DNA from: an uncultured Bacteroidales bacterium
GTDB lineage: Bacteria; Bacteroidota; Bacteroidia; Bacteroidales; UBA932
DNA: 64,000 nt
Direction: 5' to 3'
NCBI GenBank assembly: GCA_947168065.1
Contig: CAMVKH010000003.1
Coordinates: 186,001 to 250,000, forward strand
Shown: one piece after another, positions 45,275-54,019 of the stretch
Layout of the letters: every line of letters starts with the position of its first letter
Numbering within the stretch: position 1 is the stretch's first letter
The notes under the pieces: generated by a model
Told to the model about the DNA's origin: nothing
Database searches by the model: none
Seen by the model: only the letters and a program-made list of their open reading frames with translations
Translations under genes and position numbers: made by a program

Positions 45275-47248
45275 ATGAAAAAGGTTTTACTGGTCGCGGC
45301 GCTGCTGCTATGCGCCCTGAACGCCTTCGCCGACGAGGGTATGTGGATGATCCAGACCATCGACCGTGCCCTCGAGAAGCGGATGAGGGTGGCAGGCCTC
45401 AAGATCGACGGCAAGATGATCTACGACGAGGAGAAGGAGAGCCTCTCCGACGCCGTGGTGGCCCTGTCGTTCAGTTGTACGGGCAGTATGATCTCACGCG
45501 ACGGCCTGATGATCACCAACCATCACTGCGCTTACAGCGACATCCACGCCTTGAGCACGCTCGACCACAACTATCTGGAAGACGGTTTCTGGGCCATGAA
45601 CCGCGAGGAGGAGCTGCCGGTCAAGGGCCAGGCGGTCTATTTCCTCAAGAAGGTTTTCGACGTGACCCCGGAAGTGGACCGGCTGCGCGATTCGCTCGAC
45701 GTGGCCTCGCGTCCGATGGCCATGCGGCGCGTCTATAAGCTTCTTGAGGACAAGTATTCGCTCATCTACGCGGGACAGGGCGAACTCATCTGCTCGTCGT
45801 ACTACAACGGCAACAAGTACTATATGGCGCTGTACCAGGTGTATCGTGACGTACGTTTGGTGGCCGCCCCGCCGGTGAGCGTAGCGTCCTTCGGCGGCGA
45901 TACCGACAACTGGGAGTGGCCGCAGCACAAGGGCGATTTCGCCATCTACCGCATCTACACGGCACCGGACGGCTCGCCGGCGGAGTATTCCCCGGAAAAT
46001 GTGCCGATGCATCCCCGCAAGATCCTGAAGATCTCGCAGAACGGGCTGAGCGACGGCGACTTCACCATGGTCATCGGCTATCCCGGCCGAACCAACCGCT
46101 ACGCCTCCTCCTATGCCGTTGAGGAGATCGTCCAGGTCCAGAATCCCATCCAGGCGACCTTCCGGCTCGACCAGATGAAGATCATCGACAAGTGGATGAA
46201 CGAGGACGTGGCCGTGCGGCTCAAGTATGCCGACCGTTATTTCAGCCTGAGCAACGTGCAGGAAATCCGCGAGGGCGAGATCTATTGCTACAACCGTTTC
46301 GGCGTGGTCGAAGCCAAGCGGGCTGAGGAGCAGCGGCTCCAGAAGTGGCTCGGCAACTCCGACCTGATCTATCGTCTGGGCGAGAAATACGACGATGTGG
46401 CGGGCATCAACCAGCAGATTGTCTATTTCCAGGAAACGATCATCCGCGGCACCAATCTGTTCCGTTACGCCAACGCGCTCTCGCGCGGGGACTCGGCCAT
46501 CGTCAAGCGGGAGCTCGCGCAGCTCGACATGCGGGTCGAGCGCGACCTGCTGCGCTACAGTCTGAATCAGTTCTTCAAATACGTTCGCCCGGTGTATTGG
46601 GGTGACTATCTGACGGATCTGCATACCCGCTACAAGGGAGACGTTGATGCGATGCTCAACGAAATCTTCGACGGGCATCTCTACGAGGCGCTGACTTCCT
46701 GCCGGATCACGTCGTTCAACCAGCGTCGCGACCAGATCGAGGCCGGCGTAAGCAAGAATTCCCTCGAGAAGGAATTCAAGGATGCGGTTTACCGGATGAA
46801 GCTTTCGCGCAAGGAGCCGATGTACCCGGATGCGAACTCCACGATGCGCATCACCTACGGCAAGGTCCGTCCGCTGCAGCCGCGCGACGCGATTTCGATC
46901 GCGGCGCGGACCCGTTCGGAAGGTATCCTCGAGAAATACAATGCCGACGATTACGAGTTCACGCTCAAGGCGGACTTCCGGGAACTGCTCGAGAAGAACC
47001 GCAACATTCCGGTGAACTTCCTGACGGACAACGATATCACAGGCGGCAACTCCGGCTCTCCGGTGCTCAACGCCCGCGGTGAACTGGTCGGTCTCGCCTT
47101 CGACGGCAACAAGGAATCCCTCGCCGGCGACACCTACTTCGTCGAGGCCATGAACCGCTGCATCTGCGTCGACATCCGCTACGTCCTCTGGATCCTCCGC
47201 ACTTACGCCCACATGGATCCTCTCCTCGCCGAGATCCTGGAACAGTAA
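45275..47248 (+). CDS. S46 family dipeptidyl peptidase, DPP7 type
   Basis: This 657-residue periplasmic serine exopeptidase removes dipeptides from peptide N-termini. The signal peptide ends at about residue 19 (NAFA), and mature DEGMWMIQ is typical. The catalytic His lies in GLMITNHHC (residues 78-85; His84) and the Ser is Ser593 in GGNSGSP. The residue 18 positions after the Ser is Gly611 (AFDGN), the position that is Gly in DPP7 and Arg in DPP11; a hydrophobic P1 preference is therefore predicted. The ATG at 45275 is chosen over an upstream TTG because it starts the signal peptide. Confidence 0.93.
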   Translation: MKKVLLVAALLLCALNAFADEGMWMIQTIDRALEKRMRVAGLKIDGKMIYDEEKESLSDAVVALSFSCTGSMISRDGLMITNHHCAYSDIHALSTLDHNYLEDGFWAMNREEELPVKGQAVYFLKKVFDVTPEVDRLRDSLDVASRPMAMRRVYKLLEDKYSLIYAGQGELICSSYYNGNKYYMALYQVYRDVRLVAAPPVSVASFGGDTDNWEWPQHKGDFAIYRIYTAPDGSPAEYSPENVPMHPRKILKISQNGLSDGDFTMVIGYPGRTNRYASSYAVEEIVQVQNPIQATFRLDQMKIIDKWMNEDVAVRLKYADRYFSLSNVQEIREGEIYCYNRFGVVEAKRAEEQRLQKWLGNSDLIYRLGEKYDDVAGINQQIVYFQETIIRGTNLFRYANALSRGDSAIVKRELAQLDMRVERDLLRYSLNQFFKYVRPVYWGDYLTDLHTRYKGDVDAMLNEIFDGHLYEALTSCRITSFNQRRDQIEAGVSKNSLEKEFKDAVYRMKLSRKEPMYPDANSTMRITYGKVRPLQPRDAISIAARTRSEGILEKYNADDYEFTLKADFRELLEKNRNIPVNFLTDNDITGGNSGSPVLNARGELVGLAFDGNKESLAGDTYFVEAMNRCICVDIRYVLWILRTYAHMDPLLAEILEQ

Positions 47249-47256
47249 ACGTCCTT

Positions 47257-47348
47257 CGTCCGGGCTCCGCGGGCTCTGGTTTTGGGTTGGACGGCATTTT
47301 TCTGCCGTCCAGAACAAAAACCACCTGCCGCTACGCCCTCATCGGCCG
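47257..47348. repeat. Left member of an inverted repeat pair with palindromic core
   Basis: This 92-base element follows the S46 peptidase stop by 8 bases. It has a left flank (47257-47277), a 45-base core (47278-47322) with inverted arms GGACGGCA (47289-47296) and TGCCGTCC (47303-47310) around a T-rich loop, and a right flank (47323-47348). The partner element is at 48712-48805: its flanks match these as reverse complements (20/21 and 24/26), but its core is in the same orientation as here. Confidence 0.85.
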
Positions 47349-47374
47349 ATTTCATTCGCCTGATAGCACAACTA

Positions 47375-47453
47375 TCCAAGGTTTCTGGCGGTTTTTTTGG
47401 ACAATTGCTGTCAAAACCTGCTTCTGTCCAAGATTTACGGCCGTTTCTTTGGA
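47375..47453. repeat. Two 27-base direct repeats with TCCAA/TTGGA ends
   Basis: 47375-47401 and 47427-47453 are similar 27-base units at 52-base spacing. Each begins TCCAAG and ends TTTGGA, so each is also a small inverted repeat, and they share the pattern TCCAAG-TTT-GGC-GTTT-TTTGGA. They lie between the convergent 3' ends of the S46 gene and comF. Function unknown. Confidence 0.6.
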
Positions 47454-47479
47454 TGGTTTTGTGGGTTGTCGAAGGAGGT

Positions 47480-48214
47480 TCAGGCGACGAAGGCGAGGGT
47501 GGTGCAGCTGAGGCGGAAGGAGGAGGCGAGGAGCGAGGTGGCGCAGGCGGCGAGGGTGCTGCCGGTGGTCAGGACATCGTCGACCAGGAGGAGATGATGG
47601 ATGCCGTCGGCGTGGAGAGCGGCGGCGCGGCGGGGGTCGGTGCGGAAGGCACCCTGGACGTTGCGGGACTTGGCGGCGCCGCTCAGTTTTGTCTGTGTTT
47701 TCGTATAGCGGATTCGCCGAAGAAGATGCGTCTCGAGCGGCAGGCCCATCGCCTGTGCGATGCCTTTGGCGATCTCTTCGGCCTGGTTATAGCCGCGCTT
47801 CCAGCGTCGCAGCGGATGCAGCGGTACGGGGACGACGGCCTGGCAGCCGCTGAAGGCGCGGCTTTTCGCCAGACAGGTCCCCAGCAAGGCTCCCATCTGC
47901 CGGCCCAGGCGTTTCCGGCCGCCGTACTTGATGCCGTACAGGATCTTCCGATAATCGCTTTCCGCGCCGAAGAAGAACAGCGCCGCCGCATCCTCCACCT
48001 CGAACCGCCGCGCCAGCCGCTCGAACGCCGCATTCTGCACGATATCCCACTGATACGTCAACGGCAGCTCCTCCAGGCACGCCCCGCACAAATCCCGCTC
48101 ATCCATCCCCAAAAACTTCCTGCAAACCACACACCTCCGCGGGAAAAACAACTCCCGCAGTCCTTTCGCCGCCGGAATCAATTTGGTTTTAAGATTATGA
48201 TCAAATCCACACAT
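47480..48214 (-). CDS. ComF family protein (phosphoribosyltransferase fold)
   Basis: This 244-residue protein has an N-terminal cysteine cluster likely to bind zinc (CVVC, then CGAC about 16 residues later), the central KYGGRKRLGRQMG block, PVPLHPLRRWKRGYNQAE, and a PRTase-type PRPP loop LLLVDDVLTTGSTL. This is the ComF/GntX architecture; in competent bacteria ComF helps bring single-stranded DNA into the cytosol, but many carriers are not known to be competent. ATG 48214 is preferred over 48241 by family N-terminus. It is divergent from the PNPOx-fold gene. Confidence 0.88.
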   Translation of the reverse strand: MCGFDHNLKTKLIPAAKGLRELFFPRRCVVCRKFLGMDERDLCGACLEELPLTYQWDIVQNAAFERLARRFEVEDAAALFFFGAESDYRKILYGIKYGGRKRLGRQMGALLGTCLAKSRAFSGCQAVVPVPLHPLRRWKRGYNQAEEIAKGIAQAMGLPLETHLLRRIRYTKTQTKLSGAAKSRNVQGAFRTDPRRAAALHADGIHHLLLVDDVLTTGSTLAACATSLLASSFRLSCTTLAFVA

Positions 48215-48272
48215 ATCTCTCGCCTCGATAGTTTGATGCAAGGTAGGGCTTTTTTATGAAAGGGCAAAATCG

Positions 48273-48280
48273 TAATTTTG
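48273..48280 (+). promoter_or_regulatory. -7 box of the PNPOx-fold gene
   Basis: TAATTTTG matches TAnnTTTG and ends 5 bases before the ATG at 48286, implying a leaderless or nearly leaderless transcript. Confidence 0.55.
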
Positions 48281-48285
48281 CGGCT

Positions 48286-48711
48286 ATGATCGACAGCCGG
48301 ATATTGGATTTTATCGGGGAGCACCATGTGCTGACGGTGGCTTGTGCCTCGCGCGACGGGGAACTGTGGTGCGCCAATGCCTTTTATGTGTTTGACAAAG
48401 AGGAAGAAGGATTCATCATTACGTCGGAGGCCAAGACGCGTCACGCGCAGCTTTTCCTGGAAAACCCGCAGGTGACGGGTTCCGTGGTGCTCGAGACGGA
48501 AGAGATCGGAAAGATCCGCGGCCTGCAGTTCGCCGGAACGGTGCGCCGCTGCGACAGCGGTCTCTTCGACCGCTGCCGCCTGAAATACCTCAAACGCTTC
48601 CCCTACGCCGTCTTCAAAGGCGGCGAAGTATGGCTCATCATCCCCGACCGGATGAAATACACCGACAACCGCCTGGGTTTCGGCAAGAAACTCCTTTGGG
48701 AGAGGGGATAG
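48286..48711 (+). CDS. Pyridoxamine 5'-phosphate oxidase-fold flavin-binding protein
   Basis: This 141-residue protein has the split-barrel pattern of the PNPOx-like family: ILDFIGEHHVLTVACASRDGELWCANAFYVFD at the start, TSEAKTRHAQLF, and a C-terminal half like the YhbP branch (LKYLKRFPYAVFKGGEVWLIIPDRMKYTDNRLGFGKKL). Such small members bind FMN, F420 or haem and are poorly understood. The start at 48286 is favoured by the family N-terminus and by the promoter; the ORF could be extended to 48256. An inverted repeat element begins at the base after its stop codon. Confidence 0.78.
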   Translation: MIDSRILDFIGEHHVLTVACASRDGELWCANAFYVFDKEEEGFIITSEAKTRHAQLFLENPQVTGSVVLETEEIGKIRGLQFAGTVRRCDSGLFDRCRLKYLKRFPYAVFKGGEVWLIIPDRMKYTDNRLGFGKKLLWERG

Positions 48712-48805
48712 CGGCCGATGAGGGCGGAGCGGCGGGTGGTTTTTGGGCTGGACGGCATTTTTTCTGCCGGCCAGAACAAAAACCAGAGCCAGCGGAGCCC
48801 GGACG
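48712..48805. repeat. Right member of the inverted repeat pair with palindromic core
   Basis: This 94-base element begins at the base after the PNPOx-fold stop codon. Flanks 48712-48737 and 48785-48805 are reverse complements of the flanks at 47323-47348 and 47257-47277. The core (48738-48784) matches the other core in direct orientation, with a six-T instead of five-T loop and two substitutions. A long-form dispersed repeat follows 5 bases later. Confidence 0.85.
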
Positions 48806-48810
48806 ATGAC

Positions 48811-48897
48811 GAGATTCCCGGGTCAAGCCGGGACCCGAGCGAAGCGAGAGCCGCAACCAAAGGGAGCGAATGACGAGAGAGTCAAGCCGGGAATGAC
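48811..48897. repeat. Long form of the dispersed palindromic repeat (copy A)
   Basis: The first 65 bases (48811-48875) match 51687-51750 inside mutS2 with a single-base insertion as the only difference. The unit starts with GATTCCCGG and contains TCAAGCCGGGA, then a CGAGCGAAGCGAG segment, and closes with a second TCAAGCCGGGAATGAC (48882-48897). Its first and last parts together form the short palindrome seen at 9805-9829. It ends just before the cdaA promoter. Confidence 0.85.
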
Positions 48898-48908
48898 GAT
48901 TTTTTTGT

Positions 48909-48916
48909 TATCTTTG
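48909..48916 (+). promoter_or_regulatory. -7 box of cdaA-mutS2
   Basis: TATCTTTG ends 7 bases before the cdaA ATG at 48924. It lies 11 bases downstream of repeat copy A. Confidence 0.6.
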
Positions 48917-48923
48917 TACGAAT

Positions 48924-49703
48924 ATGTTCGATTTCATAGACATATCATTCATCGATGTGCTGGATGTGCTGATGGTCGGCTTGCTGATCTATTGGCTGAT
49001 CCGGGTGGTGCGCGGTACGTCGGCGGTCAATATCTTCCTGGGCGTCCTGCTGCTCTATGTCATCTGGATCGCTTCGCGGGCGCTGGGGATGAAGTTGCTC
49101 TCCTTCATTCTGGGACAGGTGCTGGGCGTAGGAGTCGTGGCGCTGCTTGTGATCTTCCAGCCGGAGATCCGGCGCTTCCTGCTGCGCATCAGTTCGAGCA
49201 CGACGGTGGCGCAGAAAGGCTTCTTCAACAAGTTGTTCCGCCATACGAAGACAGGCGGCATGCAGTCTCATGAGCTGGAAGAACTGACGGCGGCTTGCCG
49301 CAAGATGGCCGAGACCAGGACCGGCGCCCTGATCGTGCTTCGGCACGGATCGGCGCTGGCCGACATCATCGACACGGGCGACGAAATCGATGCCCGCATC
49401 AACCGACGCCTGATCGAGAATATCTTCTTCAAGAATTCCCCGCTCCACGACGGGGCCATGATTGCATCGGAAGACCGTATCCTGGCAGCCCGCTGTACGC
49501 TGCCCATCACGCAGCGGCAGGATATTCCGGCCCATTACGGCATGCGCCACCGCGCCGCGATCGGTATTTCGGAGGTCTGCGATGCCTCTGTCATCGTGGT
49601 TTCGGAGGAGACGGGCGACATCTCCTTCGTATCGGGCGGGCAGATCAAGACCATGGAAAGTATCACGGAACTTCGCCTGGCCATCGAGAATTCATACAAA
49701 TAG
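48924..49703 (+). CDS. cdaA: Diadenylate cyclase CdaA
   Basis: This 259-residue membrane enzyme makes the second messenger c-di-AMP from two ATP. Three N-terminal transmembrane segments (about residues 14-80) are followed by the DAC domain with its two signatures DGA (residues 176-178) and RHR (208-210, MRHRAAIGISE). c-di-AMP controls potassium and osmolyte uptake and cell-wall homeostasis. It is 15 bases ahead of mutS2 and probably co-transcribed; no CdaR-like regulator is next to it. Confidence 0.95.
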   Translation: MFDFIDISFIDVLDVLMVGLLIYWLIRVVRGTSAVNIFLGVLLLYVIWIASRALGMKLLSFILGQVLGVGVVALLVIFQPEIRRFLLRISSSTTVAQKGFFNKLFRHTKTGGMQSHELEELTAACRKMAETRTGALIVLRHGSALADIIDTGDEIDARINRRLIENIFFKNSPLHDGAMIASEDRILAARCTLPITQRQDIPAHYGMRHRAAIGISEVCDASVIVVSEETGDISFVSGGQIKTMESITELRLAIENSYK

Positions 49704-49718
49704 GAGTGTTGCGTCGGG

Positions 49719-52286
49719 ATGGTGCTGGAACAGAAAATCGGCTTTGACAAGGTTCGCGAGAAAATCGCGGCCAAGTGCGCCACGCAGTATGCGGCGCGCA
49801 AGGTGGCCGCGGAGCAGATCTCGCACGACGGCGGCGAGATCATGTTCCGGCTCCGGCTGACCGACGAGATGCGCCTGATCTGTCTGTTTGAAGACAGCTT
49901 CCCGGCCGGCGGCTATCACGACACGAAAGCCTTCCTGCTGCCCCTGCAGGCCGAGAACACGAGCATCGACCTGCCTTCGATGCGCATCCTGCGCACCAGC
50001 CTCGACACCCTTCGCCGCATCCTGGCCTTTTTCCGCGAGTGCAAGGACGACCTGTATCCCACGCTCCGGCAGATTTCCGCGTCGGTGAGCTACGAGCCCG
50101 AGATCGGGCGGCGCATCGAGGCGATCCTCGACCGCAACGGCGAGGTGCGCGATACGGCTTCGCCCGAGCTGGGCGAAATCCGCCGGGCCCTCCGCTCCAA
50201 GGAGGGGCAGGTGTCCCGCCGGATCGGCAGCATCCTCACCCAGGCCAAGAGCGAGGGACTGGTCGATACCGAAGCGGAAGTGGTGGTGCGGGACGGACGG
50301 GTGCTCATCCCGATCCCGGCGGGCAGCAAGAAAAAGCTGCCCGGCATCGTCTATGACGAATCGGCTACCGGCAAGACAGCCTTCGTCGAGCCGCTCGAAA
50401 TCGTGGAGCTGGAGAACCAGATCCGCGAACTGCAGTTCGACGAACAGCGCGAAATCGCCCGTATCCTGATGGAGTTCACGGAGTTCCTGCGTCCGTACCT
50501 GGGCGGCCTCATCGCTGCCTCGGAATACATCGGCGAGATTGATTTCATCCGCTCGAAAGCCCTTGTGGCCCTTGATATGATCGCCGGCATGCCGATCCTG
50601 TCGGACAATGGGGAACTGAACTTGCGCCGGGCCCGGCATCCGCTGCTGGAGGCCTCGCTGCGCCGGGAGAAGAAAGAGATCGTACCGCTGACCCTGTCGC
50701 TGAACAAAGAAAAGCACATCCTGCTGATCTCCGGCCCGAATGCGGGCGGTAAATCAGTGTGCCTCAAGACCGTAGGTCTGCTCCAGTATATGTTCCAGTG
50801 GGGTATGCTCATCCCCACGTCCGAGGTGAGCGAGATGCTGATCTTCGACAGCATCTTCATCGACATCGGCGACGACCAGTCGCTGGAGAACGACCTGAGT
50901 ACCTACAGCTCCCACCTGCAGAACATGCGGGAGATCCTCACGCACGCCACCGCCTCGTCGCTCGTGCTGATCGACGAATTCGGCAGCGGCACCGAGCCGG
51001 CAGCCGGCGGCGCCATCGCCGAGGCCGTGCTCTCGCGCCTCGACGAGATGGGCGCCTACGGCGTGATCACCACCCACTACACGAACCTGAAACTTTACGC
51101 CGACAAGAGTTCCGGCGTGATGAACGGCGCGATGCTCTTCGACGGTGCCGCCATCAAGCCGCTCTTCCAGCTGCAGCAGGGTATGCCGGGCAATTCCTTC
51201 GCTTTCGAGCTGGCGCGCAAGATGGGCCTGCCGGCCGAGGTGGTCAAGGACGCCGAAGAGCGGGCGGGCAGCGAATTCGTCAACATCGAGCGCAATCTGC
51301 GCCAGATCGCCCGCAGCCGCCGCGTCCTCGACGAGAAGCTGGCCCGCATCAAAACCACCGACAAGACGCTCGAGAGCCTGACCGACAAGTACCAAAAAGA
51401 GCTGGGCGAGGTCAAAGCGCTGAAAAAGAGCATTCTGGAAGAGGCTAAAAAGGAGGCGCAGGAGATCCTCGACAGCGCCAACAAAGAGGTGGAGCGCACC
51501 ATTCGCGAGATCCGCGAAGCCCAGGCCGACCGCGACAAGACCAAGGTCGCCCGCGAGAACCTGAGTAAGTTCAAGGAAGGGCTCCGGGAGGAAAAACCCA
51601 GCGAGAACGACGCGGTGATCGAGCGCAAGATGCAGCAGATCATCGCGCGCAAGGAGCGGGAGCGGGCAAGGAAGGAAAAACGGGGCGAGATTCCCGGTCA
51701 AGCCGGGACCCGAGCGAAGCGAGAGCCGCAACCAAAGGGAGCGAATGACGGAAGTCAAGCCGGACCGGAAGGGAAAGAATCCCGGAAGGAGAAGGCGGCC
51801 GTCGACAATTCACCGCTGAAGGTGGGCGACAAGGTGCGGCTGAAGGACAACGACATGGTGGGCGAGGTGACGCAGGTGGCGGCCAAGTATGTTTCGGTGT
51901 CGGTGGGCAGCATCATCTCGAAACTGGCGCCCGGAAAGGTGGAAAAGATTTCCAATCAGCAGTATAAAGACAAGACCCGCAGCACTTTCCGGCCTGTCAT
52001 CCATTACGACAGCGAATCCATCAGCCGGCGGAAGCTCGATTTCAAGCCTACGATCGACATTCGCGGCGAGCGCCTCGCCGATGCCCTGGACATCGTGATG
52101 CACTTCATCGACGATGCCACGATGGTGGGTGTCGGGCAGGTGAAGATCCTCCACGGCAAGGGCAATGGCGTGCTGCGCGAGGAGATCCGCAAGTACCTGA
52201 AGACCGTGCCGGCGGTCAAGTCGTTGCGCGACGAAGCCGTCCAGCAGGGCGGGGCCGGCATCACGGTCGTCGAAATGGACATTTAG
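49719..52286 (+). CDS. mutS2: MutS2-type ATPase/endonuclease with an in-frame palindromic repeat insert
   Basis: This 855-residue protein has the MutS2 order: helical core (1-330), ATPase with Walker A GPNAGGKS (339-346), Walker B region LVLIDEFGSGTEP, a long coiled coil (about 515-655), a KOW-like segment (LKVGDKVRLKDNDMVGEV) and a C-terminal Smr nuclease domain (about 780-855; IDIRGERLADAL, LHGKGNG). MutS2 suppresses recombination and helps rescue collided ribosomes. Residues about 657-678 (IPGQAGTRAKREPQPKGAND) are encoded by the dispersed repeat seen also at 48811, placed in the flexible linker between coiled coil and KOW. The frame stays open. Confidence 0.93.
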   Translation: MVLEQKIGFDKVREKIAAKCATQYAARKVAAEQISHDGGEIMFRLRLTDEMRLICLFEDSFPAGGYHDTKAFLLPLQAENTSIDLPSMRILRTSLDTLRRILAFFRECKDDLYPTLRQISASVSYEPEIGRRIEAILDRNGEVRDTASPELGEIRRALRSKEGQVSRRIGSILTQAKSEGLVDTEAEVVVRDGRVLIPIPAGSKKKLPGIVYDESATGKTAFVEPLEIVELENQIRELQFDEQREIARILMEFTEFLRPYLGGLIAASEYIGEIDFIRSKALVALDMIAGMPILSDNGELNLRRARHPLLEASLRREKKEIVPLTLSLNKEKHILLISGPNAGGKSVCLKTVGLLQYMFQWGMLIPTSEVSEMLIFDSIFIDIGDDQSLENDLSTYSSHLQNMREILTHATASSLVLIDEFGSGTEPAAGGAIAEAVLSRLDEMGAYGVITTHYTNLKLYADKSSGVMNGAMLFDGAAIKPLFQLQQGMPGNSFAFELARKMGLPAEVVKDAEERAGSEFVNIERNLRQIARSRRVLDEKLARIKTTDKTLESLTDKYQKELGEVKALKKSILEEAKKEAQEILDSANKEVERTIREIREAQADRDKTKVARENLSKFKEGLREEKPSENDAVIERKMQQIIARKERERARKEKRGEIPGQAGTRAKREPQPKGANDGSQAGPEGKESRKEKAAVDNSPLKVGDKVRLKDNDMVGEVTQVAAKYVSVSVGSIISKLAPGKVEKISNQQYKDKTRSTFRPVIHYDSESISRRKLDFKPTIDIRGERLADALDIVMHFIDDATMVGVGQVKILHGKGNGVLREEIRKYLKTVPAVKSLRDEAVQQGGAGITVVEMDI
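51687..51750. repeat. Dispersed palindromic repeat inserted in frame in mutS2 (copy B)
   Basis: This 64-base block is identical to 48811-48875 apart from one missing G. It lies in the linker of the mutS2 reading frame and is followed by a diverged second TCAAGCCGG (51754-51762). The neighbouring coding sequence resumes Lys/Glu-rich linker on both sides, as if the element had been inserted there. Confidence 0.9.
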
Positions 52287-52643
52287 CTTATGAAAAAGAT
52301 TGTCATCCTTGCGCTTGTGGCGCTGTGCCTGCTTCCGCTCGCGGCTTGCGACCGGACGGAAGAACGGGTCGAAGCCGTGTCTGAAACGTTTTTAAACGCG
52401 TATTACACGGCTGAATATGAAAAGGCGGCCGCGTACTGTACGCCCTCCCTGGCGGCGCAGGTGGCAAAAGGAGCCCGCGCCCAGGCGCTCGTGCCTGAGC
52501 TGGCCGAAAAAATGAAAGAGGCCGTCCGTGCGACCTCTTTCAAAATTGTTTCCATTGCCGTTGACAAGGACGCCGCGCGGGCGACGGTCCGTTACGACCT
52601 CCTGGTTCCGGGCCTGGACAAGCCTGTGCCCAAGGCCCTGCAG

Positions 52644-53885
<1,242 letters not shown>

Positions 53886-53938
53886 AATTTTTAGCCTTTT
53901 TTAGAGAGGTTGGCAAGCAGTCAAATCCATCCTCTTGG
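53886..53938 (-). ncRNA. SAM-II-type riboswitch upstream of metK
   Basis: On the minus strand the metK leader shows the SAM-II arrangement. P1 is AGAGG (53935-53931) with CCTCT (53909-53905). The L1 loop contains GATTTGACTG then TTGCCAA, matching the conserved GAUUURAC-G-UUGC-AA of the class. After P1 comes CTAAAAAAGGCTAAAAA, ending in the diagnostic GCTAAAAA (53895-53888). GCC in the loop (53914-53912) can pair with GGC (53896-53894) to form the pseudoknot. The motif ends 2 bases before the metK ATG, so SAM binding should hide the initiation region. Confidence 0.82.
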
Positions 53939-53948
53939 TTTTCGGGCG

Positions 53949-53956
53949 CAAAGGTA
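53949..53956 (-). promoter_or_regulatory. -7 box of metK
   Basis: TACCTTTG on the minus strand lies 10 bases upstream of the riboswitch P1 helix, so transcription would start just before the aptamer. On the plus strand another TACCTTTG (53988-53995) serves the divergent nuclease lipoprotein gene. Confidence 0.6.
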
Positions 53957-54019
53957 GATATTCTTTTTCAGAAACAAAAAATATTGATACCTTTGCACGG
54001 ATATTCCAACGTGTATTCG

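Noticed and set aside
45494-47317. A 607-residue minus-strand open frame opposite the S46 peptidase
   Set aside because: Plus-strand catalytic His and Ser motifs and signal peptide are intact; the opposite frame has no domain.
47257-47348. The palindromic core after the S46 gene as an ordinary intrinsic terminator
   Set aside because: The stem is followed by AGAACAAAAACC, not a T-run, on the plus strand, and the T-run is in the loop; termination is possible but the sequence does not show it.
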